Shown here piece by piece: positions 8,066 through 15,886 of a stretch of DNA of 19,671 bases. Each line of letters begins with the position of its first letter. Position 1 is the stretch's first letter. The translations under genes and the position numbers were made by a program. Location of the stretch: NCBI GenBank assembly GCA_007116765.1, contig SKHV01000056.1:1-19671 (forward strand), given 5' to 3'. The notes beneath the pieces are model-generated. The model was not told where the DNA came from and searched no databases. It worked only from the letters and a program-made list of their open reading frames with translations. The DNA comes from Prolixibacteraceae bacterium (lineage in GTDB: Bacteria; Bacteroidota; Bacteroidia; Bacteroidales; Prolixibacteraceae).

Positions 8066-9538
8066 CTATTTCAGCTCCCACTCAAAGCCGTCTTTTTTAT
8101 CTTTTATTTCGAAACCTAGATCCGAAAGTTCGTTTCTGATTTTGTCGGCTACATCCCAATTTTTTGAAGCTTTAGCATCCATCCTAACATTCAGCAGCAA
8201 ATCAACCACACCGTTGAGCAGGTTATTGCTGTTGTCGGAATTCTCCTCTTGAGTCAATCCTAAAATATTAAAAACAAAAGTGTTGAAAAGCGACTTCAGT
8301 TTATCAAGATTAGGTAAATCAATGGTTTCTTTCCCATCGACAATTGAGTTGATGACCTTAACCAAATCGAATAAATTTGCAATCACAATGGGGCTGTTAA
8401 AATCGTCGTTCATTGCATTATAGCAATTTTCTTCAGCCTGTTCGAAACTCACTGAGCTTTTTTCGGTGGGTTTAATTTTCTCTAGCAAAGCAGCTGCTTT
8501 CAGAAGCCTTTCGAGTCCTTTTTCAGCCGATTCAAGTGCTTCATTCGAAAAGTCGAGGGTGCTACGATAATGTGCCTGTAAAATGAAGAAACGAATGGTC
8601 ATTGGACTGTAAGCCTTTTCCAAAAGATCGTGCATTCCGGAGAAAAACTCGTCGAGTGTGATGAAGTTCCCTAACGATTTTCCCATTTTCTGGCCATTTA
8701 TGGTAATCATGTTGTTGTGCAGCCAGTAATTTACACTATCGTGCCCCAGAGCAGCACAGCTCTGTGCAATTTCGGCTTCGTGATGAGGAAATAACAAATC
8801 CATACCCCCGCCGTGAATGTCGAATTTTTTCCCGAGATACTTGGTGCTCATTGCCACACATTCGGTATGCCAGCCCGGAAAACCCTCGCTCCAGGGTGAC
8901 GGCCAGCGCATGATATGCTCGGGTTGAGCTTTTTTCCATATGGCAAAATCGAGCGACGAACGTTTTTCGTCCTGTCCTTCCAACTCGCGGGTATTGGCTT
9001 TAAGGTCTTCAGTTTTGCGTCCCGATAATTTCCCATAGTTGTATTTAGAAGCAAATTTTTCTACATCGAAGTAAACCGAACCCATACTAACATAAGCATA
9101 GCCCTGTTCAAGTATCTTTTCAACAATATGTATCTGCTCAATAATATGCCCGGTAGCAGTAGGTTCAATGCTAGGTGGTAACACATTGAGCTGATCCATA
9201 TTTTTATGGTAACTGTTGGTGAAGTGTTGCACCACTTCCATTGGTTCAAGCTTGCTAATTTTGGCTTGCTTCGCAATTTTATCTTCCCCCTGATCGGCAT
9301 CGGCTACCAGGTGCCCCACATCGGTAATATTGCGTACGTAACGCACTTTATAACCAAGGTGTTTCAGGTAGCGAAATATCAAATCGAAAGTAACCGCAGG
9401 ACGAGAATGTCCCAAATGAGCATGGCCATAAACAGTTGGACCACATACATACATGCCCACAAAACCGGGTGTAATGGGAGTGAAAACTTCTTTTTTGCGT
9501 GTTAAGGTATTGTAAACATGAAGTTTATTGGCAGACAT
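8066..9538 (-). CDS. cysS: Cysteinyl-tRNA synthetase
   Basis: A class I aminoacyl-tRNA synthetase that charges tRNA-Cys in the cytoplasm. The 490-residue length is normal. The first signature is HLGH (41-44) in YVCGPTVYGHAHLGHSR. The second is KMGKS (284-288), a Gly variant of KMSKS. The catalytic zinc ligands align with the E. coli enzyme at C32, C227 (HTEC), H252 and E256 (PHHEAEIAQ), so cysteine discrimination should be intact. The C-terminal part (about 350-490) is the DALR-type anticodon-binding helical domain, ending in a short region rich in Lys and Asp. It is transcribed alone and its start MSANKLHVYNTL is typical. Confidence 0.97.
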   Translation of the reverse strand: MSANKLHVYNTLTRKKEVFTPITPGFVGMYVCGPTVYGHAHLGHSRPAVTFDLIFRYLKHLGYKVRYVRNITDVGHLVADADQGEDKIAKQAKISKLEPMEVVQHFTNSYHKNMDQLNVLPPSIEPTATGHIIEQIHIVEKILEQGYAYVSMGSVYFDVEKFASKYNYGKLSGRKTEDLKANTRELEGQDEKRSSLDFAIWKKAQPEHIMRWPSPWSEGFPGWHTECVAMSTKYLGKKFDIHGGGMDLLFPHHEAEIAQSCAALGHDSVNYWLHNNMITINGQKMGKSLGNFITLDEFFSGMHDLLEKAYSPMTIRFFILQAHYRSTLDFSNEALESAEKGLERLLKAAALLEKIKPTEKSSVSFEQAEENCYNAMNDDFNSPIVIANLFDLVKVINSIVDGKETIDLPNLDKLKSLFNTFVFNILGLTQEENSDNSNNLLNGVVDLLLNVRMDAKASKNWDVADKIRNELSDLGFEIKDKKDGFEWELK

Positions 9539-9857
9539 ATTTATGCGCTTATAAGATTTATATATTGGGCTTTGTCAATCAAAAAATGAATGCTTTCAAA
9601 CAACAAAGTTAAAAAAACTTCATAAGCAGAAAGGATTTCCCCATGCTTAAAATTCACATGCAGTACTCAAATTCAGATTAATTTTAAATACCAACCATTA
9701 GTATTCAATCTTTTTTTTCAAATTTGCAGTAGTATTAGAACTGTTTTATTATTTTTGAATAGGAAAACAGGTTTTGATTATCAATAAAAAAGAACGTGTG
9801 GTTTTCATTCAATAAATATCTTTATTGAATGAAAAATCAACCTATAATTTATATAAA
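9539..9857. other. Intergenic region between cysS and the LRR gene
   Basis: This 319-base AT-rich divergent region holds the promoter of the LRR gene (9723-9757). I see no RNA gene, repeat array or open frame with coding character. The cysS promoter must lie near 9550-9620 on the minus strand, where several TTTG-like words occur, but no convincing -33/-7 pair is found. Confidence 0.55.
9723..9757 (+). promoter_or_regulatory. Promoter of the LRR gene (TTTG-N23-TATTTTTG)
   Basis: TTTG at 9723-9726 and TATTTTTG at 9750-9757, with the same 23-base spacer as the ung promoter. Transcription would begin near 9764, leaving a leader of about 95 bases before the ATG at 9858. Confidence 0.6.
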
Positions 9858-10814
9858 ATGCTCAGATTAATTCATTTAATAGGTGTACTTCTTATTTTAC
9901 AATTGAGTTTAAATGCTCAAATTGTAAATCAGGAGTTTGATCCTACCCGAATTACAGAAATACCTCAAACAGAGGTTAAGGCACTTATAAAGATTTATGA
10001 AGAAACAAACGGCATTAGATGGAAGAAAAACAATGGTTGGATGCATTCCTATACTCCTTCGTCGTGGTATGGCGTAGCCGTTCGAGGAGGTCATGTTGTT
10101 GAACTTGAAATAATGAGTAATAACCTGAGCGGATCAATACCCGATGACATAAAACATTTAACCCAGCTTGAAATTCTTTACCTGTTCGACAATAATCTGA
10201 GTGGAAATCTTCCCGCTGGTTTCTTCGAGCTCAAACAACTGTCACGAGTAAACTTTTGGAACAACAAATTAAGCGGCTCGTTACCCGACAAGTTTGAAAA
10301 TCTGGAAAACTTGAGAGAATTTGTATTAACCGAAAATAATTTTTCGGGGCAAATACCTGAATCAATAACAAAACTCAAAAAGCTCGAAGGCTTAACCCTA
10401 TCGCAAAATAATTTTTCGGGACAAATTCCCGCCACAATAAACCAAAATCTTAACCTAAAATGGTTTTCGCTTTCAGACAATGACCTTACCGGGCCAATAC
10501 CTTCAACTTTGACTCAGGTAAAGACATTACGCTGGGTTGCACTTGCCAACAATTCACTTTCGGGCAATTTCCCTGCCGACATTCACCTTTTGAAAGAACT
10601 TACTTATTTCGATATAAGTAACAACGAGATTGAAGGCACAATACCTCGCAAAATTACCGAACTTACGAAGCTTTCGATGTTTAACATTTCGAATAACCGC
10701 ATAACAGGAACTATACCGGTTGAATTAAGGCAAATGAAATCGATGCAACGTCTTGTTACCTCGGGCAACTTAATTCAAGGAGAAATTAACCTCGACGATT
10801 TTCCCGTAGAATAA
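9858..10814 (+). CDS. Secreted leucine-rich-repeat protein (plant-type LRRs)
   Basis: A 318-residue exported protein. The start at 9858 gives a clean signal peptide (MLRLIHLIGVLLILQLSLNA then Q); an upstream in-frame TTG at 9825 would only add hydrophilic residues. After an N-terminal cap (about 38-80) with the W...SSWYGVAV pattern common before bacterial plant-type repeats, about nine 24-residue LRRs run to the C-terminus, each with NxLSGxIPxxI or a close variant. No C-terminal type IX sorting domain, membrane helix or catalytic domain is seen. A role in surface protein-protein or glycan binding is inferred from the fold only. At the DNA level, neighbouring repeats share near-identical stretches (10333-10350 and 10405-10422, AATAATTTTTCGGG core). 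Confidence 0.85.
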   Translation: MLRLIHLIGVLLILQLSLNAQIVNQEFDPTRITEIPQTEVKALIKIYEETNGIRWKKNNGWMHSYTPSSWYGVAVRGGHVVELEIMSNNLSGSIPDDIKHLTQLEILYLFDNNLSGNLPAGFFELKQLSRVNFWNNKLSGSLPDKFENLENLREFVLTENNFSGQIPESITKLKKLEGLTLSQNNFSGQIPATINQNLNLKWFSLSDNDLTGPIPSTLTQVKTLRWVALANNSLSGNFPADIHLLKELTYFDISNNEIEGTIPRKITELTKLSMFNISNNRITGTIPVELRQMKSMQRLVTSGNLIQGEINLDDFPVE

Positions 10815-10919
10815 AATCTTTTTTACTTCCTTTGCATGCATTAATCATATTATGAATGAATTATTAAGCGGTTTTTTTCCAAAAACTGCAAAAAATGAAC
10901 GATACAAAACATACCAACA

Positions 10920-12071
10920 ATGCCTGTTTCCAAAACCTATCACGAAATAAACGAAAAAATTCAAAAAGGCAACGCGGTTGTGCTTACTGCCGAAGAAGTG
11001 GCAGAAATGGCTAAAACCGCAAGCCCCGAAGAAATTGTTGAAAAAGTTGATGTAGTTACCACAGCAACCTTTGGCGCCATGTGTTCAAGCGGCGCATTCA
11101 TTAATTTTGGACATTCGAGCCCACCTATACGCATGGAAAAAATAAGAATGAACGGAGTTCCTGCATACGAAGGTTTAGCTGCAGTCGATACTTATATTGG
11201 AGCTACTGCCTGTAGTTCAAAAAATCCCCAATACGGCGGTGCCCATGTAATTGAAGACTTAATTGCAGGTAAAGATATTGCACTTGAAGCATGGGGAAAA
11301 GGTACCGACTGTTATCCGCGCAAACACATAAAAACACGAGTAAACAAGGACACTGTAAACGAAATGTTTTTGTTTAACCCTCGCAATGCTTATCAGAATT
11401 ACAACGTAGCGGTTAACAGTACTCAAAATACCATTTTTACATACATGGGAACCTTGCTGCCAAATATGCGCAATGCCACTTATTCTACATCGGGTGAACT
11501 TAGCCCGCTTTTGAACGACCCCGAATTTAAAACAATTGGAATTGGCACTCGTATATTTTTGGGCGGCACAACAGGCTATGTGGTTTGGCCGGGCACTCAA
11601 TTTCACACTACAAAGCCGAAGGACGAAAATGGTGTACCGGTAACCAACGGAGCCACTATTGCCGTTATTGGAAATATGAAAGAAATGAATACCGAATTTA
11701 TTCGCGCAGCTTACTATGAAAAATACGGTACAAGTTTATTTGTAGGAATTGGCATCCCTATTCCTGTTCTTAATGTTGAGATGGCACGCAGAGTGTCAAT
11801 CAATAACAGCCAAATTCAAACCTCGGTACTCGATTATGGTATTTCAGGCACACCCAAAATTGCACAGGTTAACTACGCGCAACTACGCTCTGGCGAAATT
11901 ACGGTAAATGGACAAAAAATTCGTACAGCACCTGTAGCCAGTTTATCGAAGGCACGACTCATTGCCGATACATTAAAGAAGCAAATCGAAAAAGGGGAAT
12001 TTTTCCTGCAAGAACCTGTTCAGATGTTTCCGACTAACACTTCATTAAACGGACTTAAAGGAACAGATTAA
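10920..12071 (+). CDS. Homocysteine biosynthesis protein, DUF39/HcyBio (COG1900) family
   Basis: A 383-residue cytoplasmic protein matching DUF39 (HcyBio), the family of Methanosarcina acetivorans MA1821. That protein was shown genetically to be needed, with its ferredoxin partner, for making homocysteine from sulfide and aspartate semialdehyde. The family signature is visible in TTATFGAMCSSGAFINFGH (47-65), VDTYIGATACSS (89-100) and EAWGKGTDCYPRKHI (123-137). The cysteines C55 and C131 fall where I recall the functionally important conserved cysteines of MA1821 (about 54 and 131); C98 is a further candidate. The C-terminal CBS domains of the methanogen protein are absent. The NIL-ferredoxin and UPF0280 genes follow on the same strand after 71 and 3 bases, so this is the first gene of a three-gene operon. 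This identification is by family resemblance, not a search. Confidence 0.88.
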   Translation: MPVSKTYHEINEKIQKGNAVVLTAEEVAEMAKTASPEEIVEKVDVVTTATFGAMCSSGAFINFGHSSPPIRMEKIRMNGVPAYEGLAAVDTYIGATACSSKNPQYGGAHVIEDLIAGKDIALEAWGKGTDCYPRKHIKTRVNKDTVNEMFLFNPRNAYQNYNVAVNSTQNTIFTYMGTLLPNMRNATYSTSGELSPLLNDPEFKTIGIGTRIFLGGTTGYVVWPGTQFHTTKPKDENGVPVTNGATIAVIGNMKEMNTEFIRAAYYEKYGTSLFVGIGIPIPVLNVEMARRVSINNSQIQTSVLDYGISGTPKIAQVNYAQLRSGEITVNGQKIRTAPVASLSKARLIADTLKKQIEKGEFFLQEPVQMFPTNTSLNGLKGTD

Positions 12072-12142
12072 ATAAGTACATACATTGCAATCAAAATAAT
12101 GAGTTTAAAAAACTAAATTGGTAAACACTAAATAAGAATCCG

Positions 12143-12568
12143 ATGAAAATAGTTAAACGGCGTTATGTACTTAAATTTCCACCGCAAAGCGGCGATAAGC
12201 CCTTAAGTTACGTGCTGGTTAAAGAATACGACATCAATATAAATATACTTAAAGCCGAAGTTATACCGGGGAAACGAGGCAACTTACTACTTGAGTTAAT
12301 TGGTCGTAAATCAAACATCGACAAGGGAATAGAGTACCTCGAAGCAAATAATGTAGTATGTTCACCACTTGATAAAAAAATAAAATTCAATCAGGATAAG
12401 TGCATCAACTGTGGAAATTGCACTGCAGTTTGCTTTGCCGGAGCACTCACTATGCACCCAGAAACTTGGGAACTGCAATTCAATAAAAAAGAATGTATAG
12501 TTTGCGAGCTATGTGTAAAAGCCTGCCCGCTAAACCTGTTCGACATTGACTTTCATAACGGAAACTAA
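12143..12568 (+). CDS. NIL domain plus two-[4Fe-4S] ferredoxin protein of homocysteine synthesis
   Basis: A 141-residue protein, the counterpart of M. acetivorans MA1822. Residues 1-75 form a NIL domain of the type found at the C-terminus of methionine ABC transporter ATPases. A bacterial ferredoxin domain follows, with two CxxCxxCxxxC sets: C87, C90, C93, C97 and C118, C121, C124, C128 (the last followed by Pro). It is expected to bind two [4Fe-4S] clusters and to supply electrons or handle sulfur for the DUF39 protein, since formation of a thiol from an aldehyde needs two electrons. The gene lies 71 bases after the DUF39 gene and 3 bases before the UPF0280 gene. The partnership is known for the family; the electron donor here is unknown. 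Confidence 0.88.
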   Translation: MKIVKRRYVLKFPPQSGDKPLSYVLVKEYDININILKAEVIPGKRGNLLLELIGRKSNIDKGIEYLEANNVVCSPLDKKIKFNQDKCINCGNCTAVCFAGALTMHPETWELQFNKKECIVCELCVKACPLNLFDIDFHNGN

Positions 12569-12571
12569 ACC

Positions 12572-13357
12572 GTGCAACACTCTTCCTATAACAAAAGCAT
12601 TATACCCAAGGGTATTGAGCCGCGCTTGTATCGCGAAAACATGGGTCGCAAACGTTTTAAGTCTTTTGCTATAGGCTATAAAGATTCCGATTTATGGATT
12701 GGCATTGATCCTCTAAGCTTCGAGGAAAGGATGAAGCAATTTGCTCAGCAAAAACTAGTAGAACTTCGCACTTCGCTCGAAAAATACATTGAAATTCATC
12801 CTGAATTTGCAAATTCGTTTGTGCCGATAAAGCTTTTACCCGAAGCCCCGCCAATAGCCATTACAATGCATAATGCTGCAAAAACTGCTCATATAGGCCC
12901 AATGGCTGCTGTAGCCGGAGCTTTTTCCGAATTTATTGGAAAAGCACTTCAACAAGAATTCATTATTAATGAAATAGCCATTGAAAATGGAGGCGACATA
13001 TATGTTTCGGTGAAAGAAAACATTACCATTTCGGTTTATGCCGGTGAATCGTTGTTAAGCAATAAAGTAGGAATAGAAGTTTTAGCAGCCGAAACTCCTC
13101 TTGGAATTTGCACATCGGCCGGCACGGTTGGCCCCTCGGTAAGTATGGGCAATGCCGACGCGGTAGTAGTTGCGTGCAAAAACACAGCCCTTGCCGATGC
13201 ATTTGCTACGGCCATAGGCAACAACGTATTATCGGGTAACGAAATCGAAAATGCGTTACAAATTACAGAATCACAATGCGAAATTCTATCGCTATTTATT
13301 ATCTGTGAGCAAAAATTGGGCATAAAAGGAAAATTCAACTTTAAGCTTATGTCCTGA
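12572..13357 (+). CDS. UPF0280 (COG2122, ApbE-related) protein
   Basis: A 261-residue protein matching UPF0280/COG2122, the family of M. acetivorans MA1715, reported to support efficient sulfide assimilation. Visible family features are YRENMGRKRFKSFAIGYKDSDL (20-41), GPMAAVAGAFSE (109-120), ENGGDIYV (138-145), the glycine/serine-rich CTSAGTVGPSVSMGNADA (180-197) and the helix LADAFATAIGN (208-218). The last elements resemble the nucleotide-binding core of ApbE flavin transferases, but no flavin-transfer role is shown. The start is GTG at 12572, three bases after the previous stop; the next Met (M24) would cut into the conserved N-terminus. Co-location with the DUF39 and NIL-ferredoxin genes supports a joint job in homocysteine formation. 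Confidence 0.87.
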   Translation: MQHSSYNKSIIPKGIEPRLYRENMGRKRFKSFAIGYKDSDLWIGIDPLSFEERMKQFAQQKLVELRTSLEKYIEIHPEFANSFVPIKLLPEAPPIAITMHNAAKTAHIGPMAAVAGAFSEFIGKALQQEFIINEIAIENGGDIYVSVKENITISVYAGESLLSNKVGIEVLAAETPLGICTSAGTVGPSVSMGNADAVVVACKNTALADAFATAIGNNVLSGNEIENALQITESQCEILSLFIICEQKLGIKGKFNFKLMS

Positions 13358-13394
13358 ATTTCTCTCACAAATTTTTATACCACCACATTATTTC

Positions 13395-13402
13395 TATTTT
13401 TG
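13395..13402 (+). promoter_or_regulatory. -7 element (TATTTTTG) before the PurF-like gene
   Basis: TATTTTTG at 13395-13402 matches TAnnTTTG and would start transcription near 13409, a leader of about 20 bases before ATG 13429. It suggests the PurF-like gene can be expressed apart from the homocysteine operon. It also rules out the in-frame GTG at 13402 as a start. No exact TTTG is present at -33. Confidence 0.45.
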
Positions 13403-13428
13403 TGCTCCACAATTTTTATAATTTCAAT

Positions 13429-14838
13429 ATGAGCGGATTTTTTGGTGTAAGTTCTAAAACCGATTGCGTAACCGATGTGTTTTATGGTACCGATTACCAT
13501 TCACACCTCGGAACCAAAAGAGCAGGTGTAGCATTTTATTCAGAGCAAAAAGGATATCAGCGCGCGATTCACAGTCTAGAAGATGGATATTTCAGAAATA
13601 AATTTGAAGGCGACATTGCGAATTTTTCGGGAACTTCGGGTATTGGTATCATAAGCGATAATGAAGCTCAGCCGCTTGTAATCTACTCACATTTAGGACG
13701 TTTTTCGCTTAGCACGGTATCTAAAATTAATAATGTAGATGCTTTGGCCGACCGTTTTTTGCAACAAAATAAAATGTTTTCGGAAACCAGCCAGGGAGGT
13801 ATTAACCCTACCGAACTCGTGGCTATGCTTATTAGCGAAAAGCCCACTTTTGAAGAAGGAATTGAAAACGTATTCAACTCAATAAAAGGGTCGTGCTCAT
13901 TACTAATTTTACACGAAAACAGAATTATTGCAGCACGCGACAAATACGGACGCACACCAATTGTACTCGGGAAAAAGGATGGTGCATATTGTGCGGTAAG
14001 CGAAACCTGTTCGTTTCAGAACCTCGATTACGAGATTGAAAAATATCTTGGTCCCGGAGAAATAGTTGAAATTACCCCCAATGGCTATACCACATTACGC
14101 CAGGCCACTCAAAAACTGCAAATATGTTCTTTTCTATGGGTATATTACGGATACCCCCCCTCGTTTTACGAAGGAATTAATGTGGATCAAACCCGTTACA
14201 ATTGCGGTAAAAAATTAGCAGAGAACGATGACATTAAAGTCGATTTTGTGGCTGGCATACCCGACTCAGGAATTGGACATGCTATGGGCTATAGTAATTC
14301 TGCCTCAACTCCGTTAATGCGCCCTTATGCAAAATACACACCTACCTGGCCACGAAGCTTCATGCCCCAAAATCAGGATATGCGTGAACTAGTAGCAAAA
14401 ATGAAACTCATACCCAATAGCGCATTAATTAAAGAAAAAACAGGAGTATTTCTTGATGATTCAATCGTACGAGGAACACAACTCAAAGACAATGTAAAAG
14501 ATTTACAAGCAGCCGGAATTAAAGAAATGCACATGCGTATAGCATGTCCTCCTTTAATTTATCCATGTGAATATTTGAATTTTAGCCGCTCACGTACAAA
14601 ACTCGAATTGGCCACACGCAAAGCAATTTTCAAGCTCGAAGGAACAGAAGATGTAGACTATAAAAAATATGCTAACCCTGACACTCAGGAATATAAAAAC
14701 ATGGTGGAGCAAATTAGAAAAGACCTAGGTCTTACTTCACTAAAATTCCAGCACCTTCCCGATTTGGTTGAAGCAATTGGTCTGCCTAAAGAAAAGCTTT
14801 GTACTCATTGTTGGGATAGTTCAAGCTACGGTGAATAA
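13429..14838 (+). CDS. PurF-like amidophosphoribosyltransferase paralogue lacking the glutaminase nucleophile
   Basis: A 469-residue protein with the PurF architecture: an N-terminal Ntn/GATase-2 fold (1-225) and a C-terminal phosphoribosyltransferase fold. The PRPP loop VFLDDSIVRGTQ (340-351) is intact. Cysteines C233 (ICSFLWVYYG), C380 (PPLIYPCEY), C458 and C461 (CTHC) sit where the four [4Fe-4S] ligands occur in Bacillus-type PurF. However, the nucleophile position is Ser2 (MSGFFGV) instead of Cys, the HNGN motif reads TVSK (96-99), and the SD(S/T)E glutamine-binding motif reads NPTE (126-129). Glutamine hydrolysis is therefore unlikely. It could use free ammonia or do a different PRPP reaction. 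I recall similar MSGFFGV proteins, annotated as PurF, in other Bacteroidota. A Met at 13429 is chosen because the -7 element lies just upstream. Confidence 0.8.
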   Translation: MSGFFGVSSKTDCVTDVFYGTDYHSHLGTKRAGVAFYSEQKGYQRAIHSLEDGYFRNKFEGDIANFSGTSGIGIISDNEAQPLVIYSHLGRFSLSTVSKINNVDALADRFLQQNKMFSETSQGGINPTELVAMLISEKPTFEEGIENVFNSIKGSCSLLILHENRIIAARDKYGRTPIVLGKKDGAYCAVSETCSFQNLDYEIEKYLGPGEIVEITPNGYTTLRQATQKLQICSFLWVYYGYPPSFYEGINVDQTRYNCGKKLAENDDIKVDFVAGIPDSGIGHAMGYSNSASTPLMRPYAKYTPTWPRSFMPQNQDMRELVAKMKLIPNSALIKEKTGVFLDDSIVRGTQLKDNVKDLQAAGIKEMHMRIACPPLIYPCEYLNFSRSRTKLELATRKAIFKLEGTEDVDYKKYANPDTQEYKNMVEQIRKDLGLTSLKFQHLPDLVEAIGLPKEKLCTHCWDSSSYGE

Positions 14839-14847
14839 CACTTTGTG

Positions 14848-15750
14848 CTATTTTACCCCATGCACATTCATTTCGAGCGTGTAAACCGACCCCATAGCAG
14901 TAATGAATAAAATGTCGAGGCTTTCTCCGCCAAAAGTTATATTGGCTGTCCAGCCTTCATCTATTTCAATGTGCTCAATTTTTTCGCCTTGCGGGTTAAA
15001 AACATGGACTCCATGTCCAGTAAGGTAAATATTCCCCCTATTGTCAATTGTCATTCCGTCGGAACCCATTTCGCAAAACAAGGTTTTGTTTTCTAATGTT
15101 CCGTCGGGCATAATGGTATACACGTAAGTTTTATTATCCCCAATATCAGCAACATAAAGCTTATCTCCCTCAGGAGTACCAATAATTCCGTTGGGTTTTA
15201 CAAGCTTGTCATCTACAGTAACTACGTTTTCACCGCTGGGCAGAAGATAATATACATTTTCCTTTTCAATTTCCTGCTCTGGATTTTCCCAGTAATCACG
15301 TCGGTAATAGGGATCGGTAAAGTAAATACCCCCTTTTTTATCAATCCACAAATCGTTGGGTCCATTCATCTTTAATCCGTTAATATTATTAAGTAATATT
15401 TCAATCTCTTTTGATTTGATATCGATAGCCCACAGTTGATTATTTTCATCGGCACAGGTAATCAAGAAAAGACCATCGTCGAAATACATTCCATTCGAAC
15501 GACCTGTTCCCTCCATAAAAAGAGCCACCGTTCCATCGGGCATCCACTTGTAGATTTTATCATTTGGCTGGTCGGTAAAATACACATTGCCGTCATCGTC
15601 AGTTGCAGGGCCTTCGGTAAAACTAAACCAATCGGCTGCTTTTATAAGCGTTGCGCCTTCTTTAATAATTGGCTCTTCAGCATGAATACAAGTTGAAAAG
15701 AGCATCACAACAAGGAAAAAAACAGGACAGATAAAATTGCAGATCTTCAT
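14848..15750 (-). CDS. Exported SMP-30/gluconolactonase-like beta-propeller protein
   Basis: A 300-residue exported protein of the SMP-30/gluconolactonase/LRE family, a six-bladed propeller that usually hydrolyses sugar lactones or related esters with one divalent metal. Candidate metal ligands are E46 in SFTEGPA, N132 in MNGPNDLWID, N187 in VKPNGI and D231 in GSDGMTID, each in its typical sequence setting. Blade repeats of the form GxIYFTD (141-146, 55-60, 239-244) are clear. The start at 15750 gives a signal peptide (about 1-24, MKICNF to CIHA); an upstream in-frame ATG at 15792 lies beyond a -7 element and is rejected. The gene converges on the PurF-like gene with only nine bases between stops. 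The substrate is unknown. Confidence 0.85.
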   Translation of the reverse strand: MKICNFICPVFFLVVMLFSTCIHAEEPIIKEGATLIKAADWFSFTEGPATDDDGNVYFTDQPNDKIYKWMPDGTVALFMEGTGRSNGMYFDDGLFLITCADENNQLWAIDIKSKEIEILLNNINGLKMNGPNDLWIDKKGGIYFTDPYYRRDYWENPEQEIEKENVYYLLPSGENVVTVDDKLVKPNGIIGTPEGDKLYVADIGDNKTYVYTIMPDGTLENKTLFCEMGSDGMTIDNRGNIYLTGHGVHVFNPQGEKIEHIEIDEGWTANITFGGESLDILFITAMGSVYTLEMNVHGVK

Positions 15751-15779
15751 TTTATATAGTTTTAGTGAACAGATGTAAC

Positions 15780-15787
15780 CAAAAATA
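15780..15787 (-). promoter_or_regulatory. -7 element (TATTTTTG) for the SMP-30-like gene
   Basis: The minus strand reads TATTTTTG from 15787 to 15780, 29 bases before the ATG at 15750. Transcription would start near 15773, which supports the shorter start. No clear -33 element is seen. Confidence 0.45.
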
Positions 15788-15830
15788 CACAAAAAAAAAC
15801 AGAAAACAGTAATTTAAGCATATTCGTATT

Positions 15831-15866
15831 TTTGGAACTGAAAAATAAGGTAAATGTTTACTTTTG
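15831..15866 (+). promoter_or_regulatory. Promoter of ribD (TTTG-N24-TACTTTTG)
   Basis: TTTG at 15831-15834 and TACTTTTG at 15859-15866 match the -33/-7 elements with a 24-base spacer. The TTTG is itself part of another TATTTTTG (15827-15834), so a second upstream start is possible. Either way the ATG at 15887 is preferred over the one at 15854. Confidence 0.5.
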
Positions 15867-15886
15867 TATTTAATATACAAATAAAG

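Noticed and set aside
9825..9857. TTG start for the LRR protein
   Set aside because: The ATG at 9858 gives a canonical signal peptide, while the TTG would place eleven polar residues before it.
13402..13428. GTG start for the PurF-like protein
   Set aside because: The GTG overlaps the -7 element, and family members I recall begin at MSGFFGV. Even with the extension no Cys nucleophile would be exposed.
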